Source: Macrostomum hystrix
Taxonomy: Eukaryota; Platyhelminthes; Macrostomidae
Assembly: GCA_950097015.1 (NCBI GenBank)
Contig: CATNEN010000005.1
Span: 868,001 to 932,000 of the forward strand
Length of the DNA stretch: 64,000 nt
Reading direction: 5' to 3'
Part shown: one piece after another, positions 46,052 to 56,000 of the stretch
Layout of the letters: each line of letters opens with the position of its first letter
Position numbering within the stretch: the stretch's first letter is position 1
Translations under genes and position numbers: made by a program
Notes under the pieces: generated by a model
Told to the model about the DNA's origin: nothing
Databases searched by the model: none
Seen by the model: only the letters and a program-made list of their open reading frames with translations

Positions 46052-46327
46052 CAGAGGCAGATTTAGGGGGGGGGGCGGGGGGGGCAGTCGTCCCCCTAAA
46101 TTTTAATCATGGGAATAAGATGCCCCCACCAGGGGCGCCAGTCGCAGCACTGGCGCCCCTTTTCGGCCGCTGGCGCCCCTTTTTCAGCCGCTGGCTCCCG
46201 TTTTTCAGCCGCTGGCGCCCTTTCTTGGCTCCTGGCGCCCTTTTTCGGCCGCTGGCACCCCCTCTGTGATTCTCATGGCGCTCCCCTGACAGACCGCCCC
46301 AAAACAAAATTCCTGGATCTGCCACTG
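46052..46327. mobile_element. hAT-like MITE nested in the Helitron
   Basis: A perfect 8-bp target duplication, ACTGTATA, lies at 46044-46051 and 46328-46335. The ends are related inverted repeats, cagaggcagatttaggggg and cagtggcagatccagga. The interior is G/C-rich, with about 25-30-bp tandem copies of gccgctggcgccctttttc. There is no coding capacity. An 8-bp duplication fits the hAT or P superfamily. Confidence 0.85.
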
Positions 46328-46790
46328 ACTGTATAGAGGAGTGGCTAAGAGACATGTTTCTAAAGAAGTAATCAAGAGGGGGCTGTTTGGACAAACTTTT
46401 CACTTATTTTTTACTTAAAACGCCCTTAAACAAACTCTTCACTTTTCATTAATGCAGTAAATAAATAAATGGTGACCTTCACTATAAAGTTAATACAGAG
46501 ACGTGAATTGCTTACTGCTTTGCTTTAAATTTCTGCCCCAAAAACAACGGGCAAAAAAGCTAGTAATAAATATAAATAAATAAAAATGAATCCTAATTAG
46601 GGTGAAAAGTACTGAATACTATGACTCAGATAAACAACAAAATACTTTATGTCACAAATGAGTGACATAATGCTAAATTTACTGAATTACATTGTAAAGT
46701 ACTACTTGCTTACTATAGTTGTTATAATTCATTAAAAATGAAAAGAGCTCTTATAAAATGTATTACAGTTGTAGACATTACTTGAATTCT

Positions 46791-47707
46791 GGTCATTTCG
46801 GCCATATGCAGTTTTGGCCATAGCCACTTTGGCCAAAAGCCTAATGAGCATAATAGGCCTAGTGCTACATTATGCTACCAAATTGGCAGCTGATTCCAAA
46901 GCAGTAATGCCTTCATGGACTCCCCTGTAAAAAATTCGGCTGCTTCTTTGGCGGGTTTTTTGTAAAATAGGAGTGGAATCTACCCAAATCCCCCCTATCT
47001 TGCAAGAGTTAAAGAAACCACCCAGGAAGCAGCCGATGTAACCGTAAATTGTGCTGAAACCGCCGAAGAATCACCCGAACCAGTGGCCCATGAGACAACC
47101 AGAGAATTATTTACGGGCGATTCCTCGGCGGTTTCTGAGCATGGAATCTTCCGAACTGGAGGATTCTTTGGGTGATTCCATTTCACCACCAAGAAGCACC
47201 GAGAAAACATCCAGTTGGGTAGATTCTAAGCATGGAATCATCCGATTGGTATGTTTCCAGCGTTCAGCTGTTTCTTTTTCTGGAAACACCACAGATTCCA
47301 ACTGGAATCACCCAAAGAAACATCCCTATTTTTTAGCGGGTCTGCAGCTGAACTCATTGGCAATACTTGTAATGGCAAATGAAATGCTCTCATTGGCAGT
47401 ACTGAACTATTTGCATTGGTGCAGAATATTCACATTTTTACCATTCTTTGTGTACCAAGTCCTCTCTTTTATTACTTTCGTACTGTGCAAATACTTTGAG
47501 CACACATTTAAAATTCCTTGTCATTGTAAAAGTCAAATTTGTGCTTACCATTGTTGCTATCAAATAAATTAAAAACTCTTAAATAAACTAGAAATTAGCT
47601 ATAAGAATGTTGTGAGTTTAAATAAGTATAGGGCCAAACTGGTTTCTGGCCGAAATAGTTTGAGACCAAAAAAGCTTTTGGCCCAAATGCCTATAGCTGA
47701 AATGACC
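46791..47707. mobile_element. Inverted-repeat element containing the nested 420-bp repeat
   Basis: The left end ggtcatttcggccatatgca and the right end (reverse complement ggtcatttcagctataggca) are inverted repeats. Both continue into several ttggcc motifs. About half of the 917 bp is the copy of the 420-bp element at 46923-47340. No target duplication was obvious and there is no transposase. Confidence 0.65.
46923..47340 (+). mobile_element. 420-bp interspersed element, copy 2
   Basis: About 97% identical, by eye, to 24548-24967, with the same start ccctgtaaaa and end tttttagcggg. It interrupts the element at 46791-47707. Two matching flanking bases (TC/TC here, TT/TT at copy 1) may be a short target duplication or chance. 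Confidence 0.82.
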
Positions 47708-49439
47708 TGTTACCTATTACGTTTGTATAAAACATAAGGATAAAGTAATATACATTATTTATGTGCCAAAAAACCACAGTAATGATAAAACTAACCATTG
47801 ATGCAATGATGCAAGGAACAAATATTTTATATTTTTATTCCATAAAACATGACTTCTTACTTTCTACTTAGGCCTACCTCTATTTTTGTCTTTTATTATT
47901 TTTATTTTTATTTATTGACTCATTAATAATTGTGATAAATGTTTATTTAACTATATTACGTCTACGTATCCTACCTGAACCTTAACAATCATTATTATTA
48001 TGTGTTACCATTGCTTCAGAAGCCACAGACTAGGCCTAGGGCCTATTCCCCATACAGTTCTGCACCCTAGTTAACTGTGAGCAAGGTGCAGCCCCTGCAA
48101 ATATATTTACCTTTGTGCTTTCCCTCCTGTATCTTGCATTAATAACTCAGCTACATTAGGGCCTATAAACTAGGCCTATAAAAACAAATTGCTTTGGCGT
48201 TATTGAGTGCACAATGAGAAATAAGAATATAATAAAAATAATTTCATTAGTATAGAGTGAAGCGTAACAGTAAAAAAATAATAAAATACTGCTTTTGTCA
48301 ACCATCAGTAGAAACTACAGTGTTGATTTGATTTATAGTTGCCAACAATGCGTACATACACAGAAAACTGAGGGCAAACTGTGAGTGATTAAGTTCCAGT
48401 TGATCACGTGAAAGGTTTAACTTCATGAAATTTAAATTCAAACCATAAAAGAAAAGTAATCATTATAACCCCGTACAGTTAGTTGGTACGCTTTTAAAAA
48501 GACTGGGAAAATAAAAGTAATCTAAGTAATGAAATAAATGACAAATAAAATTATTGGATGGTGATGGACTCCTAAAGGATTAAGTGGTGATGGAAATACG
48601 TATGATATTTCGATTTTAATATTTACATTACAGGCTGTTACAACTTGAGGATCAGTACTCAAGCCGCAAACGGATGACCATGAAGTTTCATAAACTTACA
48701 ATTTGAATGTGGCAGATTGCAAAATCGAAAGAATTTTTGTAATTCATGCCAAACTCTGGCCTCAGCCTTCAAAGTTGACCATGAACAAAGCTGAAATTAT
48801 ACACATTTTGATTTCGATTGCCCAATACCTGCACAAGTTGGTATTTGAACTGTCTTAGACAATAAAAAGGTAGAACAAATGTAAGAACAGCATTGTATCT
48901 GCTTCCAATAAAAGGCTATCATCATTTTTACAATTAAATGTACAAAAAAGGAAAAAGTACAATTTTCCTTTCTCGCTATAGTGCAATTTTTTATGAAAAT
49001 CAGCCTTAAATAAATTTTCCAAGAAACTAAGTGTCCCGTCCTTCTTCTGGCGGTCTTTTGCCTTGCACAAAATAACTAAAAAGCCATTGCTAGAGTATAC
49101 ATTTTATCTGGACCTGTGTGCCTCTCTTAAAACGGCTCGATCCATGTCTGTACCTTGTATTTACCCAAGATGGCCAACGCATACAGTCAGTAAATTAGAT
49201 GGTCTAAATACATTTACAATGAGTAGTAAAGTGATTAAGCGATAATGAGATTCACACACGAGTCTTTTTCAAACGGGCTCGAGCGGATTAATTACAGACT
49301 CAATGATATGTACAGCTCTCTCTCTCTCTCTCTCTCTCTCTGTCACCTTCCTAATTTCGCTCTGCTGCAAGAATAAATTGAAGCAGCAAAGACTTATAGT
49401 TAAGCTGCGCAAAAGAACCCGACTTAAATACCCTTTTCC
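47708..49439. other. AT-rich sequence upstream of the Ly6 gene; no gene seen
   Basis: It holds one stray unit of the ICE2 intron-1 minisatellite (48557-48592) and a (TC)n run (about 49316-49341) some 100 bp before the Ly6 start codon. No exon recognised. Confidence 0.55.
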
Positions 49440-50670
49440 ATGGCCATGTGTTGTAAATTGATTTGCAGCAACTCAATTATCTTCTTCATCTTGGCTTTTG
49501 GTGAGTAAAAAATCTGATCATTGTATTTTTCGTGTTTCCCACAAGAATTGTCTTGTGGAGCCTTGCCTGTTTCCCAAACGATGTGTCGGATCCCACAGCC
49601 CTCCCATATTTCTCATAAAGTGCACTCGGCACGCGCCCAACAAGCAGCACTCAGCTGCTACAGCTGCAGCTCGTCCAGAGACCTGACGGACTGTCTGTCA
49701 TCTGTAACGCTGTGCAGCCGAACTAGCAGCTGCTACAAAGCTGAGACTGTTGACTACAGAGGCTTGCCTGGCAGAAAAGTCTACTCAATGGTGAGTTGCG
49801 AAACGTCTGCCTAATGTTTACCATGTCTAACAGGTTACAGCATCGTATCAAAATTGACACTACAGTGTCTAACTGGAGATATTACAGTGTCTAACAGTAA
49901 ACACTATGGTATCTAACAGGTGACACTACAGTATCTAACAGGTGACGATACCGTATCTAACAGGTGACACTACAGTATCTAACAGGTGACACTACAGTAT
50001 CTAACAGGTGACGATACCGAATCTAACAGGTGACACTACAGTATCTAACAGGTGACGATACCGTATCTAACAGGTGACACTACAGTATCTAACAGGTGAC
50101 GATACCGTATCTAACAGGTGACAATACCTTATCTAACAGGTGACGATACCGTATCTATCAGGTGACAATACCGTATCTAACAGGTGACAATACCGTATCT
50201 AACAGGTGACACTACAGTATCTAACAGGTGACAATACCGTATCTAACAGGTGACGATACCGTATCTAACAGGTGACAATACCGTATCTAACAGGTGACGA
50301 TACGTATCTAACAGGTGACAATACCGTATCTAACAGGTGACGATACCGTATCTAACAGGTGACAATACCGTATCTAACAGGTGACAATACCGTATCTAAC
50401 AGGTGAAAGTACCGAATCACCAGCTTTTTGTCAACGAAAACTAATTTTGTGTCTCCTGTCAAACAGGGCTGCATGGACAGTCGCCAGTGTCGGCAGCAGC
50501 CGCAGTCCTCAGCCATGGAATTGTGCAGCAGGCTTGGCCAAACCTGCTACAGCTGCTGCAGCGATCGCAGCCTGTGCAATTCGGCGGTGTCGGAGTTGAG
50601 AACCGGTCGAAAGTACGCTGTCACTATTTTGATTTTGGCGACTATTTCGTTGCTATGGCAACAAAGCTAG
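49440..50670 (+). CDS. Ly6/uPAR three-finger protein, probably GPI-anchored
   Basis: Three exons, 49440-49500, 49645-49790, 50467-50670, with matching phases, giving 136 residues. The signal peptide is MAMCCKLICSNSIIFFILAF. The mature N-terminus LSCYSCSS is the LxCxxC start of Ly6 domains. Further cysteines follow, and the domain closes with CYSCCSDRSLCN, which contains the invariant CCxxxxCN end. After a short basic spacer, the hydrophobic tail AVTILILATISLLW up to the stop fits a GPI-attachment signal. Ly6 proteins sit on the outer face of the membrane and modulate receptors or adhesion. The partner here is unknown. The exon 1 start could also be the second ATG three codons later. Intron 2 is a minisatellite. 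Confidence 0.86.
49855..50408. repeat. Minisatellite, 22-bp unit
   Basis: About 25 copies of taccgtatctaacaggtgac plus aa, with a tacagtatct variant. It lies in intron 2 of the Ly6 gene and ends 58 bp before exon 3. Confidence 0.94.
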
Positions 50671-51064
50671 TTGACTCTATTTAGAGCAGGCTTATCTAAA
50701 GACTAGTAAAAAACCTGAAATACAAGCAGACAATGTTTAGGAACAATGTACGAGTATTCATATTAACTTGATTAATAAGCTATTTGAACAATTTGATGCA
50801 CTTTTTAATCAGTTTTTAATGCCGAATAACGACAAGGAAATTTTTGTGGAACTACAAAACACATATTAAATTTAAATGCATTGAAAACTAAAGAACATTA
50901 GCGGTTTTCCACTTAAAATTAAACTCAAACTGCAGCTTAAAACCAATGCCAGGGACTACTTAAGCTACCAGGTAATTTAAGTAGTCGGCCCGTTACCAAG
51001 GCATATTTGATCTCATCTATACAGACTGCTGCATGACGACAGTAAAGAAACGAGCACAGCAAAA

Positions 51065-51300
51065 TATGAACTTTTTGCTGACCGATGGAACCCATTCTGT
51101 CACACGGACATGCCCAAGTCAACGCCCACGCACACAACTGTCCGATGGAACCCATTCTGTCACACGGACATGCCCAAGTCAACGCCCACGCACACAGCTG
51201 ACCGATGGAACCCATTCTGTCACACGGACATGCCCAAGTCAACGCCCACGCACACAGCTGTCCGATGGAACCCATTCTGTCAGACGGACATGCCCAAGTC
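51065..51300. repeat. Four copies of a 60-bp tandem repeat
   Basis: The unit contains gatggaacccattctgtcac and gacatgcccaagtcaacgcc. The four copies differ at only a few positions, so they are recent. Frames on both strands stay open because 60 is divisible by three. A protein-coding origin is not supported. Confidence 0.93.
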
Positions 51301-51564
51301 ATGATATATGATATGATATACTACTGCCCTACGTTAAAAGTATTATATTGTGTTTGAAAGGAAAACACAATATAATACCATTTATACCATTTAGCACCAT
51401 TCTAAAGGTGGACAATGTCCTGGACGATGAAATCTCGCGCCAAAGGGGCCATGGGCAGTGAACTCTCGAGCTAAGGGACCCTGGGAGATGAAATTTCGCG
51501 GTAGGGACCCTGAGGGGTGAACTCTCGCCGTGAGAGACGCAGCTAAGGCGATGAACTCGATCTC

Positions 51565-51880
51565 GCCGTCAGAGTTTCATAGCGGTATAACGTACGCGCT
51601 GTCTGCCTCTCGCACCAATTGGTCCCTCGCACCTCGATTCTGCGGCGAGACCAAATATTGGGGCTTGTCGGGCAATTTACGCCATTGAGGTCCAAACTCC
51701 ATGGGTATAGTGAGAGTGTACACTTCCTTACGATGAGAAAGTCAGGCAGATGTACACACCTTTGTGAGCGTATGCCTGCGTACAGTATAAGTATGTGCGC
51801 GTGTGCTCAGGAGTCAGCGGAATAGGCTGAGTCGCCTTCTTGCTGGCTGTGGGTCACCAAATGAGGTGCCAGTACAGGCA
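51565..51880 (+). mobile_element. tRNA-type SINE copy
   Basis: It shares the head (tagcggtataacg, ctctcgcacc, ctcgattctgcggcgag) and the body (gatgagaaagtcaggcagat, gtgtgctcaggagtcagcgg, gtcaccaaatga) with the copies at 36 and 57 kb. The B box is decayed. The sequence just upstream (51405-51560) holds a short degenerate tandem around gatgaaatctcgcg. Confidence 0.75.
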
Positions 51881-51889
51881 CCTGCAACT

Positions 51890-53031
51890 GCTGCAGAAGT
51901 ATTATTATTATTAACCCTGCGCTTAACTTTCACCTTTAGCTGGGACCCCATCAGAGAGTTCAGAAGAATTTGACAAGAATCGAACGAAACTCATAGAGAG
52001 AGCAAGAAAGAATCTATAACGCGGATCATTACCAATTGCCACGATACAACCCGGTATCATCTTTTACATATTTATTTTTGTTAATTTAGACATAACTCAT
52101 GAAATCACGATTTAGAATCAGAGGCGTTTCATTTACTTAGGTTAACAGTTCTAGTAATTCATGGTCGATATTGCTTAGTGACTCAGAGTACACCGACGAT
52201 TCATTGTCGCTGTAATATGGCTGCGGCTATTGTTTAAGCTTTTAGTTTTGATGAAATTTATAGTACAGCTGAATAATGTGTAATGAATCATGCATAAATT
52301 TGACTATGTGCATACGTAGCGTAAATCTAACAATGTACGAGCCAAATAACACGAGATTTGAAAATCGGCCGCGTTCATAGAAAAAAGACAAAAGTCCATC
52401 CTATAGCGTGACGCTTTTATAAAGACTATGTAGGCTATTCAGTCCGTGGACTACTGATGGCAGATCATGCTGGTACCGATTTCAGTGCTGAAGGAACTTC
52501 AGGAAGCAATCGAGATTACGTTTCTTGCCGAAGGATACACATTTATTTTGCTTTTCTTTGAGCTGAGATTTTTAGTCCAACCACTGGATTAGACAACACC
52601 CCTATTCCTGATTCTTAAAGTATTGGCCTATCAAAATGTCAATCAGGTCACTTGTCAATCACTCATGTCATGTCGATTTGCTGATCTGAAAGAAGAGGTT
52701 AATAATTTTTGCTATCAGATTGACTTTCACAGAAAACTTAAAATGAATCTACTGAAAGGGTGTCTTCCAATGCGCCACCTCACGATGATAAGAGGTAAGA
52801 CACTCACAATGGTTAGAATGGTTAGTACGACTCGTAGGAAGACAAGACAAGACACACAATTTTAAGACAAGAGCCGAAATTCCAAATATAAAACACCTCA
52901 GAAAGCAATCAGTTTTAGGGGCAGACAATGCACCCACGACGATTGGAACGCGAAAGACCCTGGGAAAAAAGCTCTGGGTGTTCGACCTAGGCTTAGGCTG
53001 GGCCTCTTGAACCCCTGCAGGCTAGGCTCCG
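51890..53031. other. Gene-free stretch with a decayed copy of a receptor-gene intron and exon edge
   Basis: From about 52785 to 52960 the sequence resembles 55650-56340, sharing gacactcacaatggtta, then aagcaatcagtttta, and ttggaacgcgaaagaccctg. The last block is part of exon 7 of the receptor gene at 53032-58549. This is a partial duplication relic. No gene is called. Confidence 0.6.
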
Positions 53032-56000
53032 TCAGTAGAGCGCTGTCAAACGATAGGTACAATATAATGAAGAGCCGTGAGCTGAAATTTCGCTGGTAAA
53101 ACGATCAATATTCTGTGGGCGCCTCACCGCACTGCTCATGTTCAAGTAGGTGGCTTCACTGTAATTTGTGCATTCTCCGCTATACGTTGCGACAGAATTC
53201 GAAGTCGACGGTTTAATTGAAACTTCCTGGTACAGTGATGGTTCTTCGTAGGGGCAGCTGTCGCTGCCACCACTGGCCGGCTTCCCAGGTGCTAGACTGC
53301 TCAGCATCAGCCCTTCCTGCGTTGGAAGTCGCCGCATTTGTTGCTCCAGCATGCAGGCCTCTGCCAATCTGTTTGTGGTCTCCAATAGAGCGACAGTGTG
53401 CCGCTGCAATGGATACGAGCGATCGCTAACTCGTTGCTTTTTATTGAGCCTGTTGGAGCTGATAGATATTCGAAGCTAATATAACGTAAAATTTTCGAAC
53501 TTTTTCGATCTTAACTTTTGGTAAAAAATTTCCCACCCCCACCAAGTCCAGTGTAGCAACCCCAACAAATCCGTGGTAGCAACCCCAACAAACCCGTGGT
53601 AGCAACACACAAAACCCATGGTAGCAACCCCAACAAACCTGTGGTAGCAACCCCAACAAACCTGTGGTAGCAACCCCAACAAACCCATGTGGCAACCACA
53701 TCAAACGCGTGGTAGCAACCACATCAAACGCGTGGTAGCAACCCCAATAAACCCATGTGGCAACCACATCAAACGCGTGGTAGCAACCACATCAAACCCA
53801 TGTGGCAACCACATCAAACCCGTGGTAGCAACCACAACAAACCCATGTGGCAACCACATCAAACGCGTGGTAGCAACCACATCAAACCCATGTGGCAACC
53901 ACATCAAACCCGTGGTAGCAACCACATCAAACCCATGTGGCAACCACATCAAACCCGTGGTAGCAACCACAACAAACCCATGTGGCAACCACATCAAACG
54001 CGTGGTAGCAACCACATCAAACCCATGTGGCAACCACATCAAACCCGTGGTAGCAACCACAACAAACCTGTGGTAGCAACCACATCAAACCCATGTGGCA
54101 ACCACATCAAACCCATGTGGCAACCACATCAAACCCGTGGTAGCAACCACATCAAACCCATGTGGCAACCACATCAAACCCGTGGTAGCAACCACAACAA
54201 ACCTGTGGTAGCAACCACAACAAACCCGTGGTAGCAACCACAACAAACCTGTGGTAGCAACCACAACAAACCCAGGTAGCTTCCCTTGAGTTAGCACCCT
54301 GCACCAACAACTTTACCTTGACAACAATTGCAGTGACAGCGGCAGCTATAGCAATGCAGCACAGTAGAGCAACAGCAAACAGAGCTAGCAACAGCACTGG
54401 ATTCTGTGTGTGCCAGGTATTTAAAGTGGCAGGTGTTGCAGCAGTTGGTTGAACAGTTAGTCTAAAACTATCCGATGAAGATTGTCCGCGCTTCGGCAGT
54501 TTTTTAATTTCCAGGCGTTTTCTGCTCGTTATTAGCGCTTGTGTTTGCCCCTGTTTCTGAATCACTTGACAGTCGAGCACGAGAGAGCCGCTCTGTGACT
54601 CGCTGGTCAGTTTATGAGGAATCAAACATAGAACCCATTGGCTGCTGGACATTGTTGACGACTTTTTTGTCGCTGATGTCCAAGACAGTGTCTGTGTATT
54701 CAATCGATCAAAGTGGGAAATAAGTTTAGATAAAGAAATATCTCAATTTCAATGCTATAGCTTATCTCACCTCCACCAGATCGTCATCGATAAGGTAGGA
54801 TGCAGTGCAATCGATTTGATTGATTGGCGGCCAAGCATCTGTCACAGATATGCCAATTTTGAGCTTGTGACCTTCGCTAACGACTGGGCTTGTGAGGCTA
54901 AGGTTTCCGACATCTGTTGCGAATTAGAAACATGATTATAAACGATATTTAGAGAGGAAAAGAGCTTGAACACTTGTAGCTATAGAAGAGGCACGAGAGA
55001 ATCTCACTAGACTCTTGCGAGACTCACAGAAAAAGTCCGGTTGATCGATTCGCGGACTGAATGCATCAGCATATCGGAATCCGGTATCTCTGCGCTTGGT
55101 CTCGCATTTGACACGCCAGGCTGAATTTAACATCGGCCTAATTGAAGTCAGTTCATGAATGCTGGACGACTCGTTTTGCTGCGATATAATTGGTAACGAA
55201 ATTTCACTGATTCGCTGAATGTTCTTATTTTTCTCTTAATAAGCCGTTCCGTAATAATTAACTATGTTTTGTAGAGTCATATGCTTGCTCCTCATTCTTA
55301 CCGAGATTTTTTTCAAAATAATGTCTTCCATTCCACCTTCCATTAATTTGAGCCAGCAGCTGTGCGTAACCGGACAACGGTTCGTGTCGCATTGTCGCGA
55401 TGTGACCAGGACTTGCTTTACACTGCCAATCGGTGCTAACTGGCGACTCGCGTCATTGTGAAACACCACGCTTGTAGCACAAGGATCTGTTTTTATAAAG
55501 CAGTCATGAGGCTAAATTTGGGACATCCAGCGACCAATTCATGAAGAAAATATCATACGGTAAAAATACGATTGGGTGGTGAAGAGAAATATATAACGGT
55601 ATATACAAATGTAACCACGTTGGTAAGTAGGAACCCACTCACCGTGGCTAGTGGAGGACACTCACAATGTTAAGTGTGGGAAGGCTTTCACACAATGTTA
55701 ACTAGAAGACAATCACAATGGTTAATGGGAGACACTCAAACGAAGCTAAGTGGAACCCACTCACGAAGCTAAGTGGGAAGACACTGATTATGGTAAATGG
55801 GAAGACACTGATTATGGTAACTGGGAAGACACTGATTATGGTAACTGGGAAGACACTGATTATGGTAACTGGGAAGACACTGATTATGGTAACTGGGAAG
55901 ACACTGATTATGGTAACTGGGAAGACACTGATTATGGTAACTGGGAAGACACTGATTATGGTAACTGGGAAGACACTGATTATGGTAACTGGGAAGACAC

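Larger units (their letters stand above)
45094..46563 (+). mobile_element. Helitron, non-autonomous, with both ends intact
   Basis: It starts TCTATATATATAAAAGTGAA and ends in CTAG. Six bases before CTAG is a hairpin of TGCCC (46534-46538) and GGGCA (46549-46553) with a 10-base loop. The insertion lies exactly between A (45093) and T (46564). These are the classical Helitron marks: 5' TC, 3' hairpin plus CTRR, AT target and no duplication. A remnant of the helicase C-terminus is inside (45726-45899), so it derives by internal deletion from an autonomous copy. A (TG)n run lies near the 5' end. A 276-bp element has inserted at 46052-46327. Confidence 0.88.
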
